Shown: piece after piece, positions 21,355-31,000 of the stretch
Layout: every line of letters begins with the position of its first letter
How positions within the stretch are numbered: the first letter of the stretch is position 1
From: Leptonema sp964619535
GTDB taxonomy: Bacteria; Spirochaetota; Leptospiria; Leptospirales; Leptonemataceae
Assembly (NCBI GenBank): GCA_964619535.1
Contig: CAZUEX010000020.1
Span: 1-32,523 of the forward strand
Direction of reading: 5' to 3'
Length of the DNA stretch: 32,523 nucleotides
Program-made: the position numbers and the translations under genes
The notes under the pieces: generated by a model
Told to the model about the DNA's origin: nothing
Databases searched by the model: none
Seen by the model: only the letters and a program-made list of their open reading frames with translations

Positions 21355-22382
21355 GAATCGGCAGACTCCTGCAGGGGATACTGTACTCCACCATTTTTCT
21401 TCCGTGAGTACATATCCAGGTCCGCTTCGTGCATCACCGATTCTACGTCATCAAGCCTGCCTGTAGATATGCCGTACGAGAATGTAAACGAAGGATCATG
21501 CTGCAGGCAGCGTTCCTGCAGCTTCGCAAGGGATGCATCCAGCCGGGCCCCGATGGCAGGCAGCCTGTCAGGCATGGCGTTCTGAATCAAAACGACGAAT
21601 TCATCGCCTCCGATACGGAAGATTCTGTCCGTTCCGCGTATGGCAAGCTGCAGGTGATGGGCCACATATCGAAGGGCCCGGTCGCCTGCCTGGTGACCGG
21701 CCGTGTCATTGATCGACTTAAAGTCATCGAGGTCAATGACGGCCACAATGCAGCCGCGATCTTCGCTGCGACGCCCGGACCATTCCCTGCGCAATCCTTC
21801 CAGGCGATGGCGGTTATAGACACCTGTCAGTGGGTCACGATAGGCAAGCTCTTTGGTTTCCTCATGAAGGGTAGCATTGGCAAAGGCAATGGCGGCAAAA
21901 TCGGCAATGGACTGAATCACAATAAAATCGGCTTCGGTATAGCCACTGCCGTCGTAGCGGTTGATCAGTTCGATGACGCCGTAAACCCTGTCTCGAAAAC
22001 ACAGCGGAACGGCCATGACCGACCGTGTTTCAAAGCCCGTTACCTCATCGACCTTGCTCGAAAACCGTTCATCGCTGCGGGCATCGGGCACAAACAGCGG
22101 CTCCCCGGTTTGTGCCACGTGACCGGCAATGCCCTCACCATTCTTCAGGCGGATGCTCTCCACAAGCTTCAGGTCGATTCCACGGGCAATGACAAAGAAA
22201 AGCTCATCCGAATTCGGATCCAGCCGCATCAGACTCCAGTAGGTCGGATTGAAGAAGGACTGAACCTCCTCCATCACACCTTCTACGATCTGATGAAAGT
22301 CAAGCGAGGAGGTAACCAGCTTGCCAATGCTGGCATAGAGGCGAAGCAGGGAACCGTCCACCCTGCCTTTAGAATCGTGCAT
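21351..22382 (-). CDS. GAF-GGDEF diguanylate cyclase
   Basis: This is a cytoplasmic enzyme of 343 residues with an N-terminal GAF sensor domain (about 20-170; SLDFHQIVEGVMEEV, GEGIAGHVAQTGEPL, SVMAVPL) and a C-terminal GGDEF domain that makes cyclic di-GMP. The active site is GGDEF at 258-262, with VIDLDDFKSIND for metal binding. An RGTD inhibitory site is placed five residues before GGDEF, so product inhibition is expected. No signal peptide or membrane helix is seen. The start is ATG 22382, 32 bp after the NamZ-like gene; the frame is open further upstream, but that would overlap the previous gene. It overlaps pyrG by 4 bp. Confidence 0.9.
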   Translation of the reverse strand: MHDSKGRVDGSLLRLYASIGKLVTSSLDFHQIVEGVMEEVQSFFNPTYWSLMRLDPNSDELFFVIARGIDLKLVESIRLKNGEGIAGHVAQTGEPLFVPDARSDERFSSKVDEVTGFETRSVMAVPLCFRDRVYGVIELINRYDGSGYTEADFIVIQSIADFAAIAFANATLHEETKELAYRDPLTGVYNRHRLEGLRREWSGRRSEDRGCIVAVIDLDDFKSINDTAGHQAGDRALRYVAHHLQLAIRGTDRIFRIGGDEFVVLIQNAMPDRLPAIGARLDASLAKLQERCLQHDPSFTFSYGISTGRLDDVESVMHEADLDMYSRKKNGGVQYPLQESADS

Positions 22383-22414
22383 TCCGTTTAAAACACCGCG
22401 CCGTCCGTTCGGCG

Positions 22415-23656
22415 TCAAATCGTTTCCTGCTGCCCGCCCGAAGAAGTGGGGACCAGGACCGGACGCTCGGGATACAACAAAAAGGGCTCGGCCTGCCTGA
22501 GCCATTTTTTCTCTTCGGCCCGCATGTAATCCACGATGTCTGCTCTTCTGCCCTTACCGTTGATATAGTCCAGCAGTGTGCGATCGCCGACCAGCATCTC
22601 GATGGCCAGTAGATCGTCCCTGTACTCATAGGTTTCGGTACGCCAGGCGAAATCCTCGAACCGGTTCTTTACAAGCCGGATCAGATCGAGCGTAAATAGC
22701 AGCGAATGGAAATGACTGCCCTGTGGCATGATCTGCCAGCCGTTGCAAACCCTGCCGGCAAACTTATGAAAGGCCGGAATAAAACGCAGCGGACGCAGGC
22801 AGAGGTCTGGTTGGGCGATGTCCTCTCTGTGACACAGCTCCATCATCCAGTCGTCCGTAATAAACGGGGCACCGAAGATTTCGAAGGGCCGGGTCGTTCC
22901 GCGCCCTTCGCTCAGGTTGGTCCCTTCCAGCAGGCACTGCCCCGTATAGACGAGTGGCGTTACAGGCGATGGCATGTTGGGCGAAGGGGGGATGCTCCAG
23001 AACGGCTCTGCACCGGCCTTTCCTGTAACCTGCCGGAACAGCCCTGTTTCATCCATGATTGGCACAGCCGGGTCAAAGGGGATGACCACAAAGGGAAGCC
23101 TGCTGCCCTTCAACCGATGCCTGTAGAGCAAAAGAAGCTCGGCCGCCGTCAGGCCATGCCTGTGCAGAATACCCGGTACCCCTACAAACGATGCAAAGCG
23201 CTCCTCAAGAGGCGTGCCTTCCACAACACGCCCGGCCGGATTCGGTCGATCAACGATACAGAAGGCAGGTGGACGCTCGAGTGTCATGGCTACCTGCATC
23301 GTATAATAGATACTGGTTAAGAAGGTATAGTAGCGAGCCCCCACATCCTGTAGATCAAAGATCAAAAGATCCAGATCCGAGAGCAGGCGAGCATCGGGAA
23401 CCAGTGTATCTTCGGTGGTGCCATACAGAGAAACCCATTCAATATCGCGAAAGCAGCGATACGGCGAAACCGATTCAAGAGGGATCTGATCCTGAAGCTC
23501 CGCAAAAAGCCCATGCTCGGGCAAAAAGACACGCTGCAGGCCTGGAATCAGTTCAAACGAATAACGCTTCCTGGTATGCGAAAAGGAAACCTGATTGGCA
23601 AGCATTCCGATCCGCAGCCCGGTCGGAAGGGCCTCAAGCAAACGATCGACAGGCAT
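22415..23656 (-). CDS. DUF1343 protein, NamZ-like exo-beta-N-acetylmuramidase
   Basis: The DUF1343 family includes NamZ, which releases N-acetylmuramic acid from the non-reducing ends of peptidoglycan fragments during wall recycling. The 413-residue product carries the family blocks RVFLPEHGLFAELQD, LDLLIFDLQDVGARYYTF, IVDRPNPAGRVVEG, and EGTNLSEGRGTTRPFEIFGAP. From ATG 23656 there is no signal peptide; the frame is open for another 57 codons upstream, but that part overlaps the acyltransferase gene and looks non-coding. A cytoplasmic recycling role, or an export signal that I have missed, are both possible. It lies 79 bp after the acyltransferase gene in a probable operon. Confidence 0.88.
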   Translation of the reverse strand: MPVDRLLEALPTGLRIGMLANQVSFSHTRKRYSFELIPGLQRVFLPEHGLFAELQDQIPLESVSPYRCFRDIEWVSLYGTTEDTLVPDARLLSDLDLLIFDLQDVGARYYTFLTSIYYTMQVAMTLERPPAFCIVDRPNPAGRVVEGTPLEERFASFVGVPGILHRHGLTAAELLLLYRHRLKGSRLPFVVIPFDPAVPIMDETGLFRQVTGKAGAEPFWSIPPSPNMPSPVTPLVYTGQCLLEGTNLSEGRGTTRPFEIFGAPFITDDWMMELCHREDIAQPDLCLRPLRFIPAFHKFAGRVCNGWQIMPQGSHFHSLLFTLDLIRLVKNRFEDFAWRTETYEYRDDLLAIEMLVGDRTLLDYINGKGRRADIVDYMRAEEKKWLRQAEPFLLYPERPVLVPTSSGGQQETI

Positions 23657-23735
23657 GACACAGTCCGGTGCATGCAGATCTGGCGTCAATCTCCATCCAC
23701 AGACAGATCCTGCCCCGGCAGACCTGCGTATAACC

Positions 23736-24926
23736 TCAATGCTGCAGCGCCTGTCTTTCCAGAATGCGACGCAGGCCAGCACGCCCCACGGCCGACAGAA
23801 GCTCCGCCTTACGGCCCTGCTGTTCAAGAATCGTTCGCGTCAAAATAGTGGTTACCTTCCCCGGACCAAAATCAAGCACGTGAGTAATCGTCGGATCATC
23901 GAGAAGACCGCGCAGGGCCTGATCCCAGTACAGAGGCATCGACATCATCACATCGGCCAGGAATTCACCAAGCCGGTCCATTTCACGCAGATCCCTGCCA
24001 TCGTAAAACGAATAGATCGGGTATTGAAGATCGCTGCCTCTGTAGGGGAAGCTACGGCAGGCCTCATCGGCAAAGAAGCCATGAATGGCCTCGCCCATGG
24101 TGTCAGGACGATGAAAGGGTATCGATACATTCACAAAGTTCCAGCTGTACTTCCGTTCGCCAAAAAGCGAAAGATACTGCAGCCTGAAGCGCGCAAGATC
24201 AGCAGCATGACCGGTTACAACGTTTATGTTGTCTGTATTTACCAGGGATATGCGTACCGGAAAGCTCTCATAAGGGCCCGATCTGTTAAAGGCATCAACA
24301 TATTCCTGTAACTCCTCCGTCGTCGGCCCCGTTACCACAGCCATAGGCCGAGGAGCTTCTCGTTCTACTTCAAAGATACGTTCCATAACATCTGCGGGGA
24401 CGTCATGAAAGCCATACGCACGCTGCGCATGAAATCCGGCAATCGTATACCAGACAATGAATCGATAGACGGCCTCCAGCATATCCTGGCCTTCCAGCCC
24501 CAGCGCAGAAAATACAGAGGCCTGCAATCCACCGCTATGCCCTGTTCCAGAAGATATATACGGATAAAACACCTCAGGCCTGTAGCCACCTGCAACGGCG
24601 GCAATATACGACCCCAGCTGTGTTATCTGGTTGCCTGCAAAGGTAATGGTGCACAGGTAAAGATCTTCATCGTCCGGACGAATGGTCTTCTCAAGCCATT
24701 GCTTTAAAGGAAAGCCACGCGGATAAAACTGATCCGCTACTTCGCGAATATCTTCGCGCCTCAGACAATGGTCAATTGCCTCAAAGCAAACGTCGAAGAA
24801 GGAAGAAAGCTCAGGCCGTTCATAGAGAATCTGCATCTCTTTTAGAAAAGAGTTCCCCTGTCCACCGAACTGAACAAAGAATCGATTCTGGCCTGCACGG
24901 GCACCTTCCAGTAAAACGGGAAGCAT
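23736..24926 (-). CDS. Acyltransferase-domain protein, probable malonyl/acyl-CoA:ACP transacylase
   Basis: The 396-residue protein has the fold motifs of FabD and fatty-acid-synthase acyltransferases, which move acyl groups from CoA to carrier protein. They are FVQFGGQGNS near the N-terminus (18-26), the nucleophile elbow GTGHSGG with Ser131, and NTDNINVVTGH (230-240). SIPFHRP (268-274) supplies the catalytic His272. It is longer than typical FabD (about 300 residues), and GHSGG replaces the usual GHSLG, so it resembles the starter-unit or type I synthase acyltransferase domains more than plain FabD. It is divergent from the acetyl-CoA carboxylase gene, which makes malonyl-CoA, so a role in fatty-acid or lipid synthesis is likely. 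The exact acyl group is unknown. Confidence 0.8.
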   Translation of the reverse strand: MLPVLLEGARAGQNRFFVQFGGQGNSFLKEMQILYERPELSSFFDVCFEAIDHCLRREDIREVADQFYPRGFPLKQWLEKTIRPDDEDLYLCTITFAGNQITQLGSYIAAVAGGYRPEVFYPYISSGTGHSGGLQASVFSALGLEGQDMLEAVYRFIVWYTIAGFHAQRAYGFHDVPADVMERIFEVEREAPRPMAVVTGPTTEELQEYVDAFNRSGPYESFPVRISLVNTDNINVVTGHAADLARFRLQYLSLFGERKYSWNFVNVSIPFHRPDTMGEAIHGFFADEACRSFPYRGSDLQYPIYSFYDGRDLREMDRLGEFLADVMMSMPLYWDQALRGLLDDPTITHVLDFGPGKVTTILTRTILEQQGRKAELLSAVGRAGLRRILERQALQH

Positions 24927-25002
24927 GGATAATCATGCGATTCAAAGCAACGGCTATGGTCAACCCTCTTTTGTATAGAAAGTTTATAAATTTCTTTATA
25001 AC

Positions 25003-25029
25003 TGTCAAGCAAATTGAACGCGGTTCAAT
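25003..25029. promoter_or_regulatory. Palindromic operator candidate between the acyltransferase and carboxylase genes
   Basis: ATTGAAC-GCG-GTTCAAT (25013-25029) is a perfect 7-3-7 palindrome in the 229-bp A/T-rich divergent gap. Immediately beside it on the minus strand is a perfect TTGACA (25008-25003) facing the acyltransferase gene; a TATAAA follows, but at only 14 bp. On the plus strand a TTGCAC (25033-25038) facing the carboxylase gene abuts the other side. The palindrome thus sits between two candidate -35 boxes, the position expected for a dimeric repressor of both genes. The regulator is unknown. Confidence 0.6.
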
Positions 25030-25155
25030 AATTTGCACTCGTCTTCTCGATTTTTTACTTTACAGAGCATGATCGTAAAAAATATGAATTGTTTCATAAA
25101 TGATACACCTTCGGAGCAGAGCTCCTCATTCTTTCCAAAACCCAGCAGGTAACCC

Positions 25156-28100
25156 ATGAACGAAAAACAGGCCGACATGATTGCGATGGTTCGCGAGCAG
25201 ATTCAAACCCTGGAACGCTGGAATCCGGGCATCAAGCGAGTTGATCCGATTCGACGCTCAGGCCGTTTGCAGAAGGTGCTTATCGCGAACAGAGGCGAGA
25301 TTGCAAAGCGCTTCTTTCTATCTTTAAAGGAGGAAGGCATTCGCTCTGTTGCCGTCGTAACCGATCCTGACAAAGGACAGACCTGGTATGAGATGGCCGA
25401 TGAAGTCGTTATGATTGGCGGCCCCCTGAACTACACGCATATACCTTCTATTATAGGAGCAGCCATCCTTACAGGAGCCAATGCCATCTATCCTGGCTAT
25501 GGCTTCCTTTCAGAAAATCCCGAATTTGTAGAGGCCATCCATCTTGTATCCGAACAGGGCCTTACGGATACTCCCATCGTATTCATGGGACCCGATGCAT
25601 CGATTATGCGCAGGGTTGGCAATAAACTCGATGCCCGTAAGCTCGCTAAAGAATTCGGTGTGCCTCTCTTTGAAGGAACAGAAAACATCACCGATATCGC
25701 CCTGGCAAAAAAGGAAGCAGCCCGCATCGGATACCCCGTCATTGTAAAACTGAATGCAGGCGGTGGCGGCAAAGGCATGCAGGCCGTCTTCTCAGAAGAA
25801 GACCTGGCCGGTGCCATTGAATCCTGCCAGCGCATCGGTAGCATGCTGTATCAGGATGACACCTATTATCTTGAGAAGTACATCGTTAAGCCTGTTCACA
25901 TAGAGGTGCAGATCTTCAACGGCACGGCCGTTGGCATTCGCAAATGTGCCGTACAGCGACGCAATCAGAAGATCGTCGAAGAAAGCGGCGATCATTTTCT
26001 TTCGAACCATACGCGACTGGCCCTGCTTGCAGCCGCCGAAAACATGGCTCGCATCTCTGGCTATGAAAAGAACGGAGGTGCCGGCACCGTTGAGTTTCTG
26101 TATGATCCAGACTCAGATGCCATGGGCTTCCTTGAGATGAACACCAGGCTGCAGGTGGAACACCCTGTAACCGATGAATCGTTAGGCATCGACCTGGCCC
26201 GGTGGCAGATTCTTCTTTTTGATGGCCGTGAATCGGAAATCCCCTACACGAGGGTTCTTGAGAAACGTTTTATTCATAAAGACCATACGATTGAATGCCG
26301 GATCTACGCTGAAGATCCGGAAAACAACTACACGCCCTCACCCGGTAAGATCGAAGAACTTGACCTGCCTACCTTTAACGGCATTCGCTGTGACTTCGGT
26401 TTTCGCCGGGGAGACCGCATTCTACCCGACTACGACCCGATGATCGGCAAGCTCATTGCCACGGCAGAAACCCGCGCAGAAGCCCTTCTACGAATGGAGC
26501 GTGCACTGAACGAGCTCTATCTTCGCGGCATCACGACCAACCAGTATCAGCTGCTTCGCATTCTGCGCTCCGAAGAATTCCGTCAGGGGGATTATACAAA
26601 CCGCCTGCTCGAAGAACATACCAATCTATCAGAGCCCGTCCAGGATATAGAGCTTATCAGACAGGCCGTGATCCTCGGTGCTCTTGCCGAAAACATCAAA
26701 CTCTTTCGCGAAAAGCGTGACGAACTCTTTTTCAGCAAAGACCTGGAAGCGGTGCTGCACCGCATGGATCTCATTTCACTTCCGGAAAGCTATGAGGTCG
26801 AAGTGCAGGGCAAAAGCTATGAGGTTCGATTCTTTCAGACAGGTCTGAACACCTTCTATGCATACCTGAACCGCGTTTTCCAGGGTGAGATTGAGCTGCT
26901 GCCTGCCCTTTCAGGTGAGAATGACTATACCTTTCGTTTCGAATACCGCTCCTGTCCGGTTCGCGTGGACAGACGCCCGTCCGTTCAGATCATTCGCTTT
27001 CCCGATGCCCGTGGTCGTATTCATTTCATGAAGATGAAGGTATCTCCGCGTGGCGCCTCCGCTGCACGAGATCCTGCCGGTATGGTTCGCTCTCCCATTC
27101 AGGGAACGTTCGTGAAGATCCACGACGTAAACGGACGCCCCGTTCAGCCCGGAAGCACCGTAAAGAAAGGCGACCCTGTCATTGTGCTATCGGCCATGAA
27201 GATGGAAACTACCATTACAGCGCCCACCGATGGCACCATCTCGTATCTGATCGAAGACGGAGACCTTTCGCGACTCGAGCTGGGACGTACGGGGGATGGC
27301 CGGGTCATCGGTCGCTCCATTACCGAAGGTGAGGTTCTGTTTATTATAGACTCCGGTGAACAGGCTGTAGCAGAAGCATCCGATCAAGTTTCCAACGGTT
27401 TTCCACAGGCACCGCTTCCCGCAGGTGTAAGCGAATGCTACCTGCATCTGTACTCTGAGTCGTTTATGGAAGAGGCTTTAAAGAGTCCGGACGCCTACCT
27501 GCCCGTCATTCTCGAAATCTGCAAGCTCCTCTACATGGGCTACAACCGAGAATCGCTGGAACTGATCAACGCCATCGTTGCAGTGCTGAAAGAACTGCCA
27601 AACAACTACGATCTGAGCCGTATTGTTCCTGAATCGCTCTTTGTAAATCTACTGAACGTTTTCACCGACAGCAAGAGGCTTTTCTCTCCATTGAATGGCG
27701 GTAACGTTTCTTATTTCCGCGAAACATATCGCATGTTCGCTCGCTGGGGAGACGTCTCTTACCAGCTGCCCACTCCATTCCGTTATACCATACAGAGCAT
27801 CTTTAACTCTTATGGCGTTTCTGACTACCGGTCCACAGCCGAATACGAACGCACGCTGACCGGTACGGCCTTCCTGTATATTCTGCGCTCCTTTCATTCC
27901 ACCCGCGACGTGCCCGATATCATGGAGCAGGTGCTGAAGCATGCAGGCCAGTTCCGACGTCCCAGCGCTCGTCTGAAGAATCTTCTGCGAAAGCTTGTGA
28001 TCCAGGAAGAGGCCGAACAGGAGCATACCCTTGCCGCACTGGCCACAGAAACCCTGAACAAGCTGGGAGTCCGTTCCTGGAACATGGAGATGACCTACTG

Positions 28101-30963
28101 GGTTTCCAGGAAGTATCTGGCGGATCTTCGCAAGATGAAGAACGACCCCCTCTCCTTTTCGCATATCGATCATGAAACCCTGCGAAAGAACATGGAGGCC
28201 TCTCTTGCCCGGCCAATGCCCGAGCTGATACCTGATTCCGTAACAGGCATCGTACGCGAAGAGCTGGAGTTGAAGATCAATGCTCTGAAAGCCAAAGGGC
28301 CGCTGAAGCGTCTCTATTCTCCAAAAGAAAACATCCTTATCTATCTATCAGGCGAAGAAGGAGAGAACCAGCGATACTTCGCCATGGGGCTGGTTGATAA
28401 GGTCGTGCCCATGCGCGACAAAGACAACCGCATCATCGGCAGCGAATCCGTGGAACGAACCGATATTGACGCTGTTCGTGTTCTGCATGCCTATCAATCG
28501 ATCCGCTACCTGTGGGGAAACATCGTCGATATCGTCATTGCCGACGAATCGGTTCCCCTCGACCTGGCCTCAAGCGCACCGGACGTTTACAGCTACCAGG
28601 TGATGATGAATATCGTCATGCGTCTCATTCCGTTTTTCAATGACCCGGGAATCGAGAATAACATCATGACGATCCGTGCCTCCTCTCCTTCCACAGGCAA
28701 GATGGTACGCAAACGTATCTTTGCCATCCCCAAACAGGGACGTATCATCCTCAACCTGCTTGCCGACAACGATCCGCATAACCCGTACTGCACGGCAGAC
28801 CTTGATCCAAAAACAAGGCATCTGTTTAACCTGGGCAAATGGCCTGCCGAGCTGTGGATCGATGAATGCTTTGATCCTGACACGGCCCGCGAAATCCTTC
28901 TTCCGTCTATTGACCGTGAAGGTGTAGCCGTAGGCAGCCGCATCTACACGGGCAGGATTCGCGGACAGGAGGCCGTCTTCTACTTCAAGGATTCCCGCAT
29001 CGCCGGCGGAGCCACAGGTGATCTCGAAGGGAAAAAGTATGTGGCTGCCTGCTGGATGGCCGTTGCAAAAGGGTGTCCGCTCTATGTATGGAATGACGGT
29101 GCCGGAGCCAACATCAAACAGGGGATGGTTTCTTTGAACAGAGCCGGCGAAGGCTTCTTTATGAACGCTTTAATCGGCGCAAACATGACACCTGCGGCGA
29201 TCTACCGCGAAGTAGAGAAGCATGATGATCCGGCTGTAAAGGAGATCATCGATGAAATCAGCAGCCTCGAAGGCCTCGATGCCAGCGCCTGCCCTGCTTC
29301 CCGGGCCTTCATCGTTGCCGTCGGGGTTGGCTCTTCTACGGGGCTTGACGTCTATGGTTCCAGCCAGGCAGCCATCCAGGTCATGGTGGACGATGAACAG
29401 TCCTATCGCGTGCTGACAGGCTCGGCTGTCATCAAATCGGTAACCGGTGAAGATCTGACCAACTATGAGATTGGCGGGGCGCGCATCATGAATCGCGTTA
29501 CCGGTACCGTTGATCGTGTGGCACGCAGCAATTTGCATCTTCTTACCGTCATCCATGAGCTGCAGGAGCTATTCACCGGTATACAGAACCTGCCTGCAAT
29601 TCGTCGCGTACCGATTCCCGGTGCCAGAGGTAACCGCGATGCAGACGACGTGCTGACGCCCGATATCATCCGGTCGAATATGGACGATGGCTTCTTTGTG
29701 CCCTTTAAAGAAGAGTACTACGGCAGTGGTGCATTGACCGGTGGCTTCGGCCGCATGGCAGGACGTCCCGTTCTTGTGATGGGACCGCGAAGCAATATGG
29801 GATTGCGCTCGTTTCAGTCCATGGTAAGGACTGCGGACCTTTTGATCGAAGCTCGCAAGCTTGGAGCAGACCAGATTGTGGTTCTTGGTGATGAATGGTT
29901 CAGCGAAACTCCGCGAACCGATGCAGCCACCTTGCGCGCGCGACAGGACGTTTTGAAGCTGATGTCTACCAAGGCCGGTCTTCGCATTCATATTGCCACC
30001 ACTGTCGGTGGTTTGCGAAAGATCATGCTTCACTCTTTCTGTGATGCGCTGATCTTTGTTCGCAGTCAGGAATACGAAGAACGAGATGAGGATGTAATCC
30101 GTAGCAGTGCCACGCATGTGGTGAACAGTCTTGACGAGGCCTTCGACCTTTCCGTGCGCATCATGCAGCTGCTTCGTCCGATTGGCCCGGCAAGCTTCCA
30201 GCCGTCCGACAGGCAGCCCTCTCTGCCTGAAGAGGCAACAAGGCCTTTCGATATCATCAGCTCTATCATCGAACCTGTTTTCGATGCAAACAGCTTCGTA
30301 GAATGGTGGGCAGAGATGAATGATCCGAAGAAGGGGCCATGCCTTGTGACGGGCTTTGCCACCCTGAACGGCCAGTCCGTGGCCATTCTTGCCGACCAGC
30401 CCGCCATTATGGGTGGAGCACCGGATGCGCCCGGCACAGAGAAGTTTCGCATGTTTACCGAGCTTGCCGAACGAAACGGCCTCCCCGTCGTCATGCTGTC
30501 CAATGCGCCGGGATTTGTACCCGGAACAAGACAGGAGCGTCTTCGCATCCAGCAGATCGGAGGTCGTTCCCTCGATGTGAACGTCCTGTCCCATGTGCCG
30601 ATCGTTTCTGTGGTATTGCAGCAGAACTACGGCGGACGCCAGATCCATGCCTTCAGTAAATTCCTGCGACCGGGAACCGTTGCCTTTGCCCTGAAAAGCT
30701 CGATCATGGCCGTTATGGGCGGCAGCTCGGCCTTCGATCTGTTTCAGGGCAAGAAGTATGCCGAACTGCGAGCTGCAGGCAAAGAAGAGGAGGCAGAAGC
30801 GCTGCGAAAGGCCTTTATGGACGATTTCAACAATCGCGCAAGAGCGGAGAACGATGCCCTGAAAACAGGAGTGCTCGACATGGTCATCGACTCTGTTCGC
30901 GAACTGCGTCCCACGCTGATCTCTGCTCTTGAGACATCGTGTAAACGCAACGCCCGGACATAG
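25156..30963 (+). CDS. Single-chain biotin-dependent acyl-CoA carboxylase, probably acetyl-CoA carboxylase
   Basis: One 1,935-residue chain holds all parts of an acyl-CoA carboxylase. The biotin carboxylase domain (about 36-530) starts KVLIANRGEIAKR and has the ATP-grasp loop GGGGKGM (202-208) and EMNTRLQVEHPVTDE (from 327). The biotin carrier domain has the biotinylated Lys682 in SAMKMETTITAP. A central region (about 740-1230) has no motif I know. Two carboxyltransferase halves follow, with RIAGGATGDLEGKKY near 1280 and GFATLNGQSVAILADQP near 1733, then APGFVPGTRQE. The order matches eukaryote-type ACC, while PGFVPGTRQE resembles propionyl-CoA carboxylase beta subunits, so the substrate is not certain. 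The ATG at 25156 follows AGGT. The product malonyl-CoA would feed the divergent acyltransferase. Confidence 0.93.
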   Translation: MNEKQADMIAMVREQIQTLERWNPGIKRVDPIRRSGRLQKVLIANRGEIAKRFFLSLKEEGIRSVAVVTDPDKGQTWYEMADEVVMIGGPLNYTHIPSIIGAAILTGANAIYPGYGFLSENPEFVEAIHLVSEQGLTDTPIVFMGPDASIMRRVGNKLDARKLAKEFGVPLFEGTENITDIALAKKEAARIGYPVIVKLNAGGGGKGMQAVFSEEDLAGAIESCQRIGSMLYQDDTYYLEKYIVKPVHIEVQIFNGTAVGIRKCAVQRRNQKIVEESGDHFLSNHTRLALLAAAENMARISGYEKNGGAGTVEFLYDPDSDAMGFLEMNTRLQVEHPVTDESLGIDLARWQILLFDGRESEIPYTRVLEKRFIHKDHTIECRIYAEDPENNYTPSPGKIEELDLPTFNGIRCDFGFRRGDRILPDYDPMIGKLIATAETRAEALLRMERALNELYLRGITTNQYQLLRILRSEEFRQGDYTNRLLEEHTNLSEPVQDIELIRQAVILGALAENIKLFREKRDELFFSKDLEAVLHRMDLISLPESYEVEVQGKSYEVRFFQTGLNTFYAYLNRVFQGEIELLPALSGENDYTFRFEYRSCPVRVDRRPSVQIIRFPDARGRIHFMKMKVSPRGASAARDPAGMVRSPIQGTFVKIHDVNGRPVQPGSTVKKGDPVIVLSAMKMETTITAPTDGTISYLIEDGDLSRLELGRTGDGRVIGRSITEGEVLFIIDSGEQAVAEASDQVSNGFPQAPLPAGVSECYLHLYSESFMEEALKSPDAYLPVILEICKLLYMGYNRESLELINAIVAVLKELPNNYDLSRIVPESLFVNLLNVFTDSKRLFSPLNGGNVSYFRETYRMFARWGDVSYQLPTPFRYTIQSIFNSYGVSDYRSTAEYERTLTGTAFLYILRSFHSTRDVPDIMEQVLKHAGQFRRPSARLKNLLRKLVIQEEAEQEHTLAALATETLNKLGVRSWNMEMTYWVSRKYLADLRKMKNDPLSFSHIDHETLRKNMEASLARPMPELIPDSVTGIVREELELKINALKAKGPLKRLYSPKENILIYLSGEEGENQRYFAMGLVDKVVPMRDKDNRIIGSESVERTDIDAVRVLHAYQSIRYLWGNIVDIVIADESVPLDLASSAPDVYSYQVMMNIVMRLIPFFNDPGIENNIMTIRASSPSTGKMVRKRIFAIPKQGRIILNLLADNDPHNPYCTADLDPKTRHLFNLGKWPAELWIDECFDPDTAREILLPSIDREGVAVGSRIYTGRIRGQEAVFYFKDSRIAGGATGDLEGKKYVAACWMAVAKGCPLYVWNDGAGANIKQGMVSLNRAGEGFFMNALIGANMTPAAIYREVEKHDDPAVKEIIDEISSLEGLDASACPASRAFIVAVGVGSSTGLDVYGSSQAAIQVMVDDEQSYRVLTGSAVIKSVTGEDLTNYEIGGARIMNRVTGTVDRVARSNLHLLTVIHELQELFTGIQNLPAIRRVPIPGARGNRDADDVLTPDIIRSNMDDGFFVPFKEEYYGSGALTGGFGRMAGRPVLVMGPRSNMGLRSFQSMVRTADLLIEARKLGADQIVVLGDEWFSETPRTDAATLRARQDVLKLMSTKAGLRIHIATTVGGLRKIMLHSFCDALIFVRSQEYEERDEDVIRSSATHVVNSLDEAFDLSVRIMQLLRPIGPASFQPSDRQPSLPEEATRPFDIISSIIEPVFDANSFVEWWAEMNDPKKGPCLVTGFATLNGQSVAILADQPAIMGGAPDAPGTEKFRMFTELAERNGLPVVMLSNAPGFVPGTRQERLRIQQIGGRSLDVNVLSHVPIVSVVLQQNYGGRQIHAFSKFLRPGTVAFALKSSIMAVMGGSSAFDLFQGKKYAELRAAGKEEEAEALRKAFMDDFNNRARAENDALKTGVLDMVIDSVRELRPTLISALETSCKRNART

Positions 30964-31000
30964 CGCTTGCCGAATGCGAAGGCAGAGCGTTGCTGGAGGT

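Noticed and set aside
20191..21585. 464-codon frame opposite pyrG
   Set aside because: Antisense shadow of a full-length CTP synthase with all motifs; the antisense protein has no recognisable pattern or start signal.
21429..22391. 320-codon frame opposite the GAF-GGDEF gene
   Set aside because: Antisense shadow; the sense strand has intact GAF and GGDEF motifs.
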